Program-made: the position numbers and the translations under genes
Shown here: positions 1 to 10,306 of the stretch, one piece after another
Layout: each line of letters begins with the position of its first letter
Numbering within the stretch: the stretch's first letter is position 1
Notes under the pieces: model-generated
Database searches by the model: none
Told to the model about the DNA's origin: nothing
Seen by the model: only the letters and a program-made list of their open reading frames with translations
Assembly (NCBI GenBank): GCA_037447605.1
Contig: CM074815.1
Span: forward strand, 2,693,020 to 2,717,959
DNA: 24,940 nucleotides
From: Zygnema circumcarinatum
Taxonomy: Eukaryota > Streptophyta > Zygnematophyceae > Zygnematales > Zygnemataceae
Direction: 5' to 3'

Positions 1-180
1 AAAAATCAGGGGTAAAATCTGCCCGACGGAAAAAGGTTTGTATAGATCCCAGAAAGGTGTGAAAAAAGCATTTTTTCGTTTTTTATCCTTTATTTTCTTA
101 AATAGAACCTGCCCGGCGACAAAAGGTCTGTGTGTAGACAAAAAAGGTGTGAGAATAGAATTTTCCAAAAAAATACGATT
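1..180. repeat. Arm fragment of family B fold-back element (left edge)
   Basis: Two diverged units resembling the right arm of the element at 10551-11444: CTGCCCGACGG...AAAGGTGTGAAAAAAGCATTTT, then CTGCCCGGCGAC...AAAAAAGGTGTGAGAATAGAA. The rest of this copy is outside the window. Confidence 0.6.
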
Positions 181-709
181 TCTATCATCAGCTAATGGGG
201 TACCGCCACGTGGCCAAGAAGTTGGCTTTTAGTGAGAGCCGGCGAATGTCAGGCCGGCAGGCCGTACATTAAAACACGGAAATCAGATTTTGTCAAATAT
301 TCAGCAAATTTCTTTTCCTCACAATTTACTGAATATTTTAAAGACTGAGTATTCGGAAATTCCCATATCAATTGACTTTACAGTACTTGTTCTGGCATTG
401 AATTTACAAAAGGGTCAATTTTTTTTTGCTTGTTCAGTACAACCGAGAAATTTTTGTCTCTGACGTTTCCTAATTAACATTATTTGTCGTTATTTTTAAA
501 CTTGACATTCGAGCCGATGATGGCGTCTGACGAAGCGACACGTGGCAGGACCGCGCGAGAACTCCGGTCAACGTCGCGTGCCGACAACACGTGGCATTGA
601 TCGCGCGATGGCGATGGCATGAATGGTGCATGTTCAACAACAACATGGAGAACCACGAGGACCTGGTAACACAGGACCTAGGGACAATCGAGAAAGGCTA
701 TGAACTGAA
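181..709. other. Intergenic region downstream of LRR gene 1
   Basis: No coding exon is recognised. The left part is AT-rich. 530-640 is GC-richer with two ACACGTGGCA-type G-box strings and a GCGCGA-rich stretch, of a kind also seen near the transposon remnants at 20.3 and 22.3 kb, so it may be an old element fragment. Confidence 0.4.
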
Positions 710-804
710 CTACGATTCTACGCCCAACAAAAAAATAAACACGGTTATGGGCTGAGCTGCGCTACTAGAAGCTTCCTTACTGAAGAATGTTTGGGTGTTC
801 CAAG
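710..804 (-). CDS. LRR gene 1, probable last exon: hydrophobic C-terminal tail
   Basis: The acceptor tttacag ends at 805. The exon then reads in the phase required by exon 18 and runs 30 residues to TAG (712-710). It holds small residues (EASSSAAQP) followed by ITVFIFLLGVES at the end. That order, small omega-like residues then a hydrophobic terminus, suggests a GPI-anchor signal, although the hydrophobic run is short. The preceding intron is 1.3 kb and contains a long CT microsatellite. The phase match supports the exon; no similarity does, and the paralog has no clear equivalent. Confidence 0.45.
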
Positions 805-1905
805 CTGTAAACCCTAAAGTTGTGGTCAAGGGATGGTATTGGGTCATCAATGTTGGGAATGCAACATGCAAACAAGTACTTGCTTGCACATGCGTGTACA
901 ATGTTGGGGTCCTAAGGAAGTACTGTAGTCAGATGCGAATGTTGCTCCAACCATGTAAGCTGACGTCACTTCCAACTAGGCTTGCGTCACTTCCAACTAT
1001 GCTTACGTCACCATGCCCTAATGACGAATCGCCTATTCGCCTTGCGCTGCAGCGCTTGCTAACCAACCATTCAAAAGCTGCCACGTGGAAGCAAGCTCAG
1101 ATCCAGTCAAAGGTAACTGGAATGTTGAACTGGCTACGGAGTACCGAACACTTTCACATGGAACGGCTCGCCTATTTGTAAAAAACGACTGTGTGCATTT
1201 TTATTCAGAATGAAGTCCTTCAACTGCTCCGTTTCAAGCCATCCATTTGGGAAATCCCCTCCCCTAAGCTTATGTGCATGAAGAAATTCAAGCTAAAAAG
1301 TCACAATTTTGCTTCCAAAACTTTCCCCAGCAAAAAAGTTTACTTAATACTCTATTTTTGCAGGTGCAGATCTTCACTCTTAAAACGTGTGCCTCCCCTT
1401 ATTCAAATGTTTTCTACTATGGCGCGAAACCCTAATCAGGAATGCTTCACTCTTTCGCCGACCCTCCCCTTGCGTCCAAACACCACCCATTTGCATCTTT
1501 ATGACTTTCTCCACCTTTGTGAGAAGGCTTAAAACCCTAAAACCCTAAAACCCTAGAATCCCTAAAAGTCCTCCCTGCTTTTGGGCTTTTCTCGAGTTCC
1601 GGATTCACTTTATGCAGGCGCCACGCAGCGGCCCGCCCGTAAAAGTTCAATTAAAAAAAAGAACGACGCTTGCTTCCTGCGCATGGCAATACAAGGAGCG
1701 TTTATGTAATAAATAGGGAAGAAATGCAGTGCAGATGCTCATTCGTTGAGCCCCCCAACACCTATTCCTCCCCCTTTTTAGAAAGCCTAAAAGCCCTAAA
1801 ACCCTGACTCTCACCCGCTCCCTCCCTCCCCCCCTTCATTCTCTCTCTCTCTCTCCCTCGCTCCCCCTCTCTCTCCCTTCGCCCTCTCTCCCCCTCTCTC
1901 TCTCT

Positions 1906-1999
<94 letters not shown>

Positions 2000-4900
2000 T
2001 CTCTCTCTCTGTCTTTCCCTCTCCCTCCCCCCCTTCACTCTCTCTCTCTCCCTCTCCCGCCCCCACACACAAATCTATCTTGAGCTTATAGGGGCTTTGG
2101 ATGTGCTTACTACTCGTGCATGTGAAGCTATGAGGGGAAGCCACGTGGCATTTGTCGCACGTGCACTTTCCTCTCTTTGCCCCGTCCCGCGAACAGACCC
2201 CCTTCAGCCCGCACGCTCCGCCCGGCTGCTTGGCGTCGCAGAAATTGGCGCACTCTTTGGCGGACTTTTGGGGGCCAAAGCCGGCGGAGGCTTGCAGACA
2301 GTTTCCCTGCGCTCTGACGACCGTCGATTGCGGATCGATCTCGACGGCTGAGAAGTAGTTGTTTTGCAATTGGAGGTCGAAGCCGTCCGCGCTCGAAAAG
2401 ACGACATCTCCGGAGAGATAGTTGTTGTTCACATATCTGCAGAGTTTGGAGCTTCAGGACTTAGTTTGTATGGTATGAAGCAGGGGGGAGAGAGAGGGAG
2501 AGAGAGAGAGATAATGAACGGGTTTAGGGTTTTTAGGGCAAAAAACTTACAAACTGTATATAATTGGTGGGTTCCCTGGCTCAGGCAGCCTTCCAATGAG
2601 TTCGTTATCACTCAGATTTCTGCAGGTATGTGAAACTTCATCAACTTTAGTCGACCATCATAACGTCGTCCATTCAAGGAGACAGGGATCACTTTGATTT
2701 TCATCTAAAGCATATGGAAAAGGATCGTGAATTCAATTGGTGCCTTTACTACTTGCAATCGAAGGTATGGTTTTTTTTTTTTTTTAGGTTAACCTACACC
2801 AAATCACAGTTGACGATCCATGCAGGCACAGTTCCAGTGAGGTCGTTGGACATCAAAAATCTGCACAGACAGACAGTCAGGATCTCTGATCATTAGAATG
2901 AGAGAAAGGCAGTTCAGAAAGATTTTTTTTTGCTGGAGTTTGAATTGGTCGCTAATACTCTATCGATCAATACAGAATATATCTGACCTTCACAGCATGT
3001 GATTATATTATTCTTTGACATCAACCGTATGATTGACCTATGAAGAAGTGGAGTCAGAAAACCATGAAGAAGCACAGTTCTAAACAAAGCATTCAAGATA
3101 CAGAGACGAGAAAGAATTCACATAACAAGGCATGAAGGTTTCCTTACAGCTCTCTTATCGGTTTCAGCGAACTCGAGCGTTGAGGGATAGAGCCTGAAAT
3201 TTCGTTACTTGACAAGTCTCTGCAACAGCACCACCCATATCGCCTTCAGAACCATCAAAAAGATATGAAAAACGCAGAACCGATCCAAAAAGATAATGCA
3301 ATGGACATCAGTCACAGATATACTTCATGACATCTGTCTGATAGCGCCTGTAAGCGCCATATCTGCATCCTATGAAGGTTCATAAGAACACTTCGAAGGC
3401 GGGACTAACCCTCAAGGGCACTTACAGCAGCATTAAGCTCGGCAAATTGACGATGGCTGGCGGAATCGGTCCGGTGAGATTGTTAGCACTCAATGTTCTG
3501 CAAATGGCGCCATCAAAAAGTGCAATTTTCGGATATGGTTAACATTCTGGACAGCTTCTCAGTGGTGAAACATCGCGCGAGGAATTTTGAGGCATGCATG
3601 AGAAGAGAACTTTACATATTTCATGCAGAATGCAGAATTTTGAACATCCAGAGTGTAATTTCAAGAAAACCATAACCTTACTGAGAATACTATTCATGCA
3701 TGCATGCAATGGCAGTGGTGAATCACAGGGCTCAATCTGACAGGACTTACAAGCCGCCCAGATTTGAAAGCTGAGCAATGTCTGCTGGTATCGCTCCAAC
3801 GAAATTATTTTCGCTCAGGTCTCTGTTCCAGCCATCAGCCACGGCTGCAATTAGATAGATAGCTTCAAAGCAGGCACCCGGTGAGGGAGGGAGGGAGGGA
3901 GGGAGGGAGGGAGGGAGGGCAGGGGCACCACCCGGGGAGGGAGGAAAGGGTGGGAGGAAGGGCAGGGGCACCACCCGGGGAGGGTGGGAGGGAGGGCAGG
4001 GGCACCACCCGGGGAGGCAGTAAAGGCTGGGAGGAAGGGCAGGGGCACCACCCGGGGAGGCAGTAAAGGCTGGGAGGAAGGGCAGGGGCACCACCCGGGG
4101 AGGGAGGGAAGGAAGGGCTGCTAGAAATTTAGGATGCCGAGTACGCGATAGGGACAGAATCGATATGCCGCGGAATATATCGAATGGAGTTGAAACGACA
4201 TTATCGTATCGACTCGCTACGAATTGTATCGCGTTGAAATGTTGAAATTGTTTCATGACGATATATCGTATCTGTTTTATACGATATATATCGCGCCAAA
4301 GCTACTACAGGTATATCGTTATATTCCGTAAGTATCGTTTCGTATCGATATGAAATATATCGAATGACTCGATACGATACGGACATGACTTCCTTCACAG
4401 GCAGGAGGGGTCTGGAACGCCTCTGCAGAAGGGAGCAGGTGAAAGGTTCTACTCTACTATATAATTAAATAAATAAAAAGAAATCATCATCGTCATCGTG
4501 AGAACAACTCCACATCTCCTCTCTTCCAATGAAAAAGGAGAGATAACGAGTCTTTTTGTACTTATTCAGCTTCCGCTATAGAAGGCTATAGGGAGGCTGA
4601 GCCCCTTTAGAGACATCGCCCTTGTTTTAGGGTTTTTAGGGTTTTTAGGGTTTTTAGTTGACTGAGCCAGCAAAAAAACGTACAGCGTGACCAAGTTCTT
4701 CATTTTTCCAAGTCCCTCCGGAATGCTCCCTCCCAGCGAGCACCTCCAACAGGTTCTGCCACAAAGACGCAAACAGGAAGGGAAAAAAATTTCAAATAGA
4801 GACCCTCCCAACATTCTGAGACGCAAACCACTCGTTTTTTATCCAAATCTATCAACGCCCGCATCCCTAACTTTCAGCATGTTACGACTTCCTCTCTTCA

Positions 4901-7900
4901 AACTCGCAACTTCATTTGAATTGAGTCGTTGAGTCGGCGTAGTGGGGTGAGCACTCACAGCTCCGTCAGCTCCTTTAGCGGAAGAACGTTCTCAAAGCCG
5001 GCGGTGATTCGCGCCTCGCCCAAGTACCTGCTCGCACAAAAATCCGTGAAACTTGTGGCGTGACGTCATGTAACAGGAACGTGACGTGATGAACAGGGAC
5101 GTGACGTGACGTCACAGAGACGTGACGTGACGAAACAGGGACGTGACGTGATGTAACAGAGACGTGACGTGATGTAACAGGAACGTGACGTGACGTAACA
5201 GAGACGTGACGTGACATAACAGGGACGTGACGTGATGTAACAGAGACGTGACGTGATGTAACAAGGACATGACGTGACGTAACAGAGACGTGACGTGACA
5301 TAACAGGGACGTGGCGTGACGTAACAGAGACGTGACGTGACGTAACAGGGACGTGGCGTGACGTAACAGAGACGTGACGTAACGTAACAGGGACGTGACG
5401 TGATGTAACAGAGACGTGACGTGATGTAACAGGGACGTGACGTGATGCTACGACAAGACGTGACGTGATGCGGTATGCAACTGAATAGCAGTGCGAAACA
5501 GGAAGTGACGTGACGTGACGTGACGTGAAGTGGCGTGACGTGACGTGAAGTGGCGTGACGTGACGTGACGTGAAGTGGCGTGACGTGACGTGAAGTGGCG
5601 TGACGTGGCGTGGCGTGACATGAAGGCGGCTCTGGATGGTTACGCGCACACGACTGATTTCAAAGGAAGCAATTGAAGCGATTGAAGGCAGGATGGTCCT
5701 CGGAGGGAACTCAGCAATGGAGAAGAGGAGCGGTTGGCATACAAAGATTTCATCTTGACCAGGTTTTGAAACTCCTTCGGAATGGGCCCCTCCAGCTTGG
5801 CCGAGCCGAGCGAGCTGAACCCACGCAAGAAAATCCACCAGCAGAATGCAAAGCATCAAAACCTGCTTTGAATTCTCGTCGAAGCGAGGGGTTAAGCGGC
5901 CAAAGTGTTGAGCTGTGGGGGGCTCTTGAGTGAAGAAAAACAGGAGCCAACGCAGCAAGCTGAAAGAATCTCTATGATAGGGAGGACACTTACAAGCTTT
6001 CTAGCTGCACATAGGAACCCAAAACGGAAGGGAAGCCTCCAGAGAATTCATTCAACGCCAAATACCTGTAAAGGGGAAAACCAAGTACAGACATACTGCA
6101 CATATCAACTCAAAAATAATAGAGTCTTAAAAAATCAGGAGTAAGCACTAAATTGCTCTCCCTGCCAGAAGTCAATGCATTTTTTTTTTCAAAACTTTTT
6201 TCCGTGCTAGTCAGTTAACAGAGAATCGATGAAGGCTCAAATAACGTACAGCTCTTCCAATTTTTGGAAATTTCCCAGAAAGTCAACCAGCTCTCCAGTG
6301 AAGCTGTTATCTTGGAGGTCCCTGAGAGCCCGTCCCACAGATCGAACCCAATCCCCCGTGAGTTATTCGAACGGCTCTCTCCCCCATTTTCTCTTTCTTT
6401 CGCATCCTATCTCACTTCTCTCTCTCTCTCTCCCTCCCTCTTTCTCTCTCTCCTTTCATCCCCATAAGCGATTTGTCCGGCGAAGCAAAAGATGAGCTAC
6501 GGCCTGTAAAGGAAATCCTAAAGCTCCAGAATTTCTTTAGTTTCCATGAATCCAACAAAAGCGAACCTCAAGAAGTATTTACAGCCCCTCAATCTCTGCA
6601 CGTAAGTCAGTACAAACTGAAAATTCCCTTAGCTAGCGGCGACCTTAATGCTAGTATGAATGCGAGAGAATGAGAAAAAGAGAGAGAGAGAGAGAGAGCA
6701 GGTGGAGGGCTCCTCAGTCCTCACAGAAGCTCAAGATTTTTCAGCCCCTTCAAGGCATAAGGCGTTCCAGAGAAGTCGTTTTGGCCTAAGTCTCTGCTCC
6801 CTCCAATCAAGCGGCGAACTAAACGTAGCGATTAGTGGTGACTTTACAATGCCAAGAACAAGTTTTTCCATTACAAAGGAAAATGCAAAGAACTTAAATT
6901 CCAAGTTTTGCCTGTTACTTTCCCTCCTTGCTAAGGAATATAACGAAAATCGACAAGTCTGGGTGCGGAGATTGCCTCCTTGTGCTAATTTGGTACTTAC
7001 AGTTCTCTCAAGTCCTTCAAGTTTTGAATTCCAACGGGAATGGTCCCATTTAGAGCACTCTTTTTCGTGCCATCAACTCCCAATTTTTGATTCGCCCAAA
7101 CATCCCTGCCCAGAAAGAACCCTTAAGAAGATGAGATTTTTTGAAGCAGGTTATCTAAGACTAAGTCAAAATTATTTCGAAAGGTATAGCTGTAGGACTA
7201 GATTCTAGAGACTCAGTTTTCAGGAATCCGCAAGAAAACATTATTAGCAACTTACAGGACTTGAAGCTTGGTCAGCTTTCCAATACTGATCGGCAGCGGA
7301 CCAGAGAGAGCGTTCTCTCGGAGAGACCTGCACTCAAATATTGACATGATTGACTAAATGAAGCAGATAAGCAATCGACTGCCACTATTCAAATTTCATT
7401 GCAGGAAAAAACGAAACGAATCATCAAAAGGAAAAATCTCTGCTTTATCGATAGAAAAATAAGGGGAAGAATAGATGACTCTGATCCTTACAGAATCTCG
7501 AGGTTTACTAGGTTTCCAATGTCCGCAGGTATGCCTCCTGTGAGCTGCTGTCCAGCGATAACTCTGCACCCATCACCAACTAAACTTCTGTCAATATTGT
7601 CTCAAACTTTCAAATTGAGGACGAGCCGAACCAAAAAAAACTGCAATTTTGTACGAGATTTAAGTGATTTGAGTCGTTGAGTCCGCTTGTCGAGTTAAAA
7701 CATTCGAGTTTGCGTTAAGGCATTTATGATCCCTAAGGAGTTCGAACGCCTATTGGGGCTTCAAAGGGTTTTACGGTAACTGTGTTTAGGGGATTTCGAT
7801 GTCGTAAGGATGTATGTACTCACAATCTCCTCAAGGAAGTGAGCTCAGTTATGCGATTCGGGATGCTTCCAGTGAGTGGGGTCGCACCAAGATTGCTGGG

Positions 7901-8118
7901 GAAGGACTTGCCGGCAAGTGACCAAAACGGTACAGAGGAGAGGAACCTGCAGTCAAGAGCACCACTTTTAGAGGCAGATGGGTCGTATTCGTACCACATT
8001 CTCGTACCTCGGAACTGCCATTCCTACGACTCACATTCACACCGTAACTGATTTAAGTTAAGAAATCAATTGCCGAGGGGGGGGGAGAGAGAGGGAGGGA
8101 GAGAGAGAGAGAGAGAGG

Positions 8119-8175
<57 letters not shown>

Positions 8176-9109
8176 ACAGAGAGCGATGGAGAGACAGAGA
8201 GAGAGAGAGGGAAAGAGAGCGATGAAGAGACAGAGAGAGAGAGGAAAAGGGAGAGGGGGCGAGTGAGAGAGAGGGAGAGAGACAGAGAGAGAGAGGAGGA
8301 GAGTGAGAGAGAGGGAGAGAAAACAGCTGAAACACGTATTGCATTTGTAACAGTTAAAACTTCAAGTCTACCTTCGAGCAAAGATTCCCATAAGCATATA
8401 CTAAACGAGGGACTAAAGCACGGGCCACTCAGTGTCCGTCCAACTGAAGACATAACAATTGAAGGGATCCAGAAGTTCAAAGCAAGTTTTCAACAGGCAA
8501 CCTTGTCCGAGGATCAATAGTAGAAATTCCATTCAAGTTCTTTCGAATTCAAAAGCCTCCCCTTTCTACGAAACATCTTCCCCCATAGTCATCATCTTCA
8601 ACGTTCTTCCAGCAGAGCATGGTTTTACTTTTTTTCTATTTTGCGACCGAAAAAAAAAACTTGTTCAAAAAACCCACAAGGAGATGACGTTTCCTTCGTT
8701 ATCACACGTCACGCCCAGCCACTCGCTGCAATCGTTCCCCGACCACCATGACGTCAGCGGCGAGGGCCCATTGGGCTTCAACGCAATCCTCACACTCTGC
8801 AGAGCGCCTGTCCCCCCAAAGACTCCCCCTCCTCCCGCACGTGTGAACGATAACACTTGGGGCAGCGGCATTCCAGTGCGCGCCAAATTGCAAGGGCACA
8901 GCCTTGCATGCACGGAAACGGTCCGTTTCGACGGATCAACTGAAACTGTTTCAAAACACGCTTTCATGGAAAGGCAGGTAAAGCTTACTTTGTTGTGCAG
9001 GAGCGATTGGTACGGCCGCCACGTGTCTTGCATAGACTGGTAGAAGGACAGCGAGGATGACGTGCACCAGGGCGGTGGGAGACGACCTGCAAAGCCCCAT
9101 CACAGCCAT
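710..9109 (-). CDS. Secreted LRR protein with Cys-rich/EGF-like module (19 exons, complete)
   Basis: Predicted 605-residue extracellular LRR protein. Exons, 5' to 3': 9109-8989, 8807-8678, 7946-7824, 7563-7492, 7327-7256, 7105-7001, 6793-6725, 6321-6250, 6065-5994, 5814-5743, 5027-4959, 4755-4684, 3822-3751, 3497-3426, 3219-3148, 2860-2798, 2619-2551, 2436-2111, 804-710. All introns are GT-AG and the joined frame has no internal stop. Exon 1 gives a signal peptide (core VHVILAVLLPVYA). Exon 2 is an LRR N-cap with WSGNDCSEWLGVTC near residues 65-78. Exons 3-17 each carry one plant-type repeat, for example LTGGIPADIGNLVNLEIL, every one starting in phase 2. Exon 18 is the Cys-rich module and exon 19 a short hydrophobic tail. 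There is no kinase domain, so it resembles an LRR receptor-like protein or co-receptor; the ligand is unknown. I chose the start because it precedes the signal peptide and splices in phase. Least certain are exons 16 and 19. Confidence 0.85.
943..1011. repeat. Three tandem ~21-bp units with ACGTCAC cores
   Basis: The unit TTCCAACTATGCTTACGTCAC occurs three times with a few changes (gtaagctgacgtcac, ggcttgcgtcac, gcttacgtcac). The first holds a palindromic TGACGTCA, the CRE-type bZIP site. It lies in the last intron of LRR gene 1. Confidence 0.6.
1530..1556. repeat. Short telomere-like AAAACCCT array
   Basis: Three head-to-tail AAAACCCT units. Related AGGGTTTTT units recur at about 4624-4656, and single telobox-like strings at 2521, 9432 and 10081. 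These are interstitial microsatellites, not a chromosome end. Confidence 0.6.
1836..2063. repeat. CT/GA microsatellite in the last intron of LRR gene 1
   Basis: Over 200 bases of (CT)n with CCCTC interruptions, 48 bases beyond the donor of exon 18. Open frames across it encode only Arg-Glu or Ser-Leu runs and are not genes. Confidence 0.95.
2111..2436 (-). CDS. LRR gene 1, exon 18: Cys-rich/EGF-like module
   Basis: About 108 residues (roughly 466-574). It starts with a final half LRR (YVNNNYLSGDVVF, then LQLQNNYFSAV). The cysteines follow: GNCL, then QKSAKEC, ANFC, GGACG, GVC and GKCTC, ending in FTC. The second half (ACGxxGxC...CTC) resembles an EGF-like fold; I do not recognise the first half (GNC-x15-C-x3-C). 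The exon ends in phase 1 (AGT A|gtaagc), as does the paralogous exon at 24605-24927. Relative to that paralog it has one extra Cys (CTCDKC against CTCERG), so disulphide pairing may differ. The open frame continues into a GA microsatellite, which I treat as intron because of the conserved donor. Confidence 0.8.
3878..4110. repeat. GGGA run plus 43-bp minisatellite in intron 12 of LRR gene 1
   Basis: A (GGGA)n run (3884-3918) leads into five copies marked by CAGGGGCACCACCCGG, beginning at 3920, 3963, 3997, 4040 and 4083. The spacings are 43, 34, 43 and 43 bases. The copies vary in a GGCAGTAAAGGCTGGGA block. Confidence 0.9.
4130..4385. repeat. TATCG/CGATA-rich tract in intron 12 of LRR gene 1
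   Basis: Many irregular CGATA/TATCG pentamers, including CGATATATCG and a local inverted repeat (ACGATATATCGTATC to TATACGATATATATCG, 4259-4293). The pentamers resemble those inside family C elements, but no terminal repeats are seen. Confidence 0.7.
5056..5625. repeat. Two TGACGTGA-based minisatellites in intron 10 of LRR gene 1
   Basis: 5056-5448 holds about 18 copies of a 21-bp unit like GACGTGACGTGATGTAACAG, with alternating variants (cagaga, caggga) suggesting a 42-bp higher-order unit. 5506-5625 holds a second array of GACGTGACGTGAAGTGGC-type units. The open frame across it (Ser-Arg-His-Val repeats) is an artefact of the array. Confidence 0.95.
6583..6595 (-). pseudogene. Relic of an LRR exon inside intron 7 of LRR gene 1
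   Basis: On the minus strand, tgcag|AGATTGAGGGGCT|gtaaat has the acceptor, first bases, last bases and donor typical of this gene's repeat exons, but only 13 nt between them. In the required phase it reads a TGA and 13 is not a multiple of 3, so it must be skipped. It is consistent with a repeat exon that lost its middle; chance is not excluded. Confidence 0.35.
8079..8326. repeat. GA microsatellite in intron 2 of LRR gene 1
   Basis: (GA)n with GCGATGGAGAGACA interruptions repeated several times. Nothing in this 731-base intron fits the phase-2 repeat exon pattern. Confidence 0.95.
8989..9109 (-). CDS. LRR gene 1, exon 1: signal peptide
   Basis: The first ATG (9109-9107) opens a 40-residue segment with a basic start (MAVMGLCRSS), a hydrophobic core (ALVHVILAVLLPVYA) and a small-residue cleavage region (ARHVAA), as in secretory signals. 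It ends at a good donor (A|gtaagc) in phase 1, which joins the acceptor at 8808 in frame. A second ATG at 9100 would keep most of the hydrophobic core and is an alternative start. Confidence 0.75.
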
Positions 9110-9430
9110 AGCCCATGGCTCAGACCCGCCATCCCATCATGCATAAAGGCCGTAGGCCATGCATACATGCAAGGTGACATGACCTCCATGGGCCATGCCT
9201 GCCAATTGCCAGGCATGCATGCCCATGCGGCCATACATGCCAAGGGCCATGGGGCCACGCATGCATGGGGCAGACACGCCAAAAGGATGTGCCGACAAGC
9301 TAACAAATGGCAAACGAGCATGTCATAAGCCATGCTTGCATGCATGCATGCATGAACGCCATGGGTCCTTAAGCAAGTTTAACAAGTGCCATGCATGCCT
9401 TTCCAGCTAGCCAACCATTGGGGCGGGATG
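9110..9430. promoter_or_regulatory. CATGCATG-rich region directly upstream of LRR gene 1
   Basis: A 300-base stretch crowded with GCCATG, GGCATG and ATGCATGC strings, ending in a pure CATG run near 9339-9354. CATGCATG is the plant RY motif, but this looks like a degenerate tetranucleotide array. It occupies the promoter or 5' UTR position of the gene; no clear TATA box was found. Confidence 0.4.
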
Positions 9431-10306
9431 CTAGGGTTTAGGGCTCACGGAGACCGGCTCGCGGCAGCCATGGCGCTGGAGAAGAATGCGAGGCGGGCGG
9501 GCCTCAGTATGGGAGAGGAGGCCCCCTAGAGAACTAACTACAGTATGGGTGTGGGACCATGAGAGGACCACAACACGAACTTGCAATAATGAGAGGACTT
9601 TTTTGGCGGAGGAAAAGCGAGGACGGGCTGTACCGACAAAAAAATCACAGTCTTCAAGTGCCGGTTACTGAAGCCGTCCATGAGAGACCGTACGTTTTGC
9701 GTACGGAAACAAGAGCCGGCAAAGCGGCGGTTACGGAAGCGGGTATTTGGGATCTCTGCACGTGTGAATAACGAGCGGGATTGGCAGAGGGATATCTGCG
9801 ATAGAAGATTTGGGGCCAAAGGAGAATCTCGAGATTTAATGGTATCTGATTAAGATGGTCTGCGTGTGACACGTGTCGATCGGGGGTGGGTGCTCGGCTG
9901 GCTGAGGCGATTCGCCGAATTTGGATTTTAGGGTTTGTACAGCGAATGGGCGGATGCCAGCTGGAAATTTTCAAATCTGGAATGAATAACGGATCGCGGT
10001 GGACTCGTACGGAGAGGACTTGATAACGACCAGGGCTGTCGGGCAAGACTGCCAGGCTGGCGCTAAGACTTCAGCGGTTTCAGAAACCCTAAGAATCAAA
10101 ACCCTAAAACTCGAAACATCAACGAGTGTTTTCATTTTTTATTTAACAAAAAAAAAGAAACGAACTAGGCTCAAACATTGTTGTTAGCAAAACCCTACGC
10201 TACAACAAGGTAACGTATTGAAATGTCTAAAAAAAAGGTCCTCCTCAAGAATTTTTTCTTGCAGACCGTTCAGATTTCGTATTAAAAAAAATATATTGAA
10301 GCGTCA
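9431..10306. other. Intergenic region, no gene recognised
   Basis: Contains telobox-like TAGGGTTTAGGG (9432) and AAACCCTAA (10084) and a G-box-like ACACGTGTCG (9870). Short open frames on both strands lack domain features or splice support. It may be promoter DNA for a gene I could not detect. Confidence 0.35.

Noticed and set aside
1811-2432. Continuation of the Cys-rich exon into an Arg-Glu repeat tail
   Set aside because: The conserved phase-1 donor at 2110, shared with the paralog, ends the exon; the tail is a translated GA microsatellite.
5056-5625. CRISPR-like array
   Set aside because: The 21-bp units are contiguous tandem repeats without unique spacers, in a eukaryotic intron.
4975-5958. 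327-codon open frame on the minus strand with Ser-Arg-His-Val repeats
   Set aside because: It is created by the TGACG minisatellite, overlaps real LRR exons in another frame and has no domain features.
8330-8600. Possible extra LRR exons in intron 2 (LNGISTIDPRTR-like and GRTLSGP-like readings)
   Set aside because: In the phase-2 frame demanded by the flanking exons both hit stops, and exons 2 and 3 join well without them.
9062-9410. Frames with Cys/His/Met-rich translations
   Set aside because: Artefacts of the CATG-rich array upstream of LRR gene 1.
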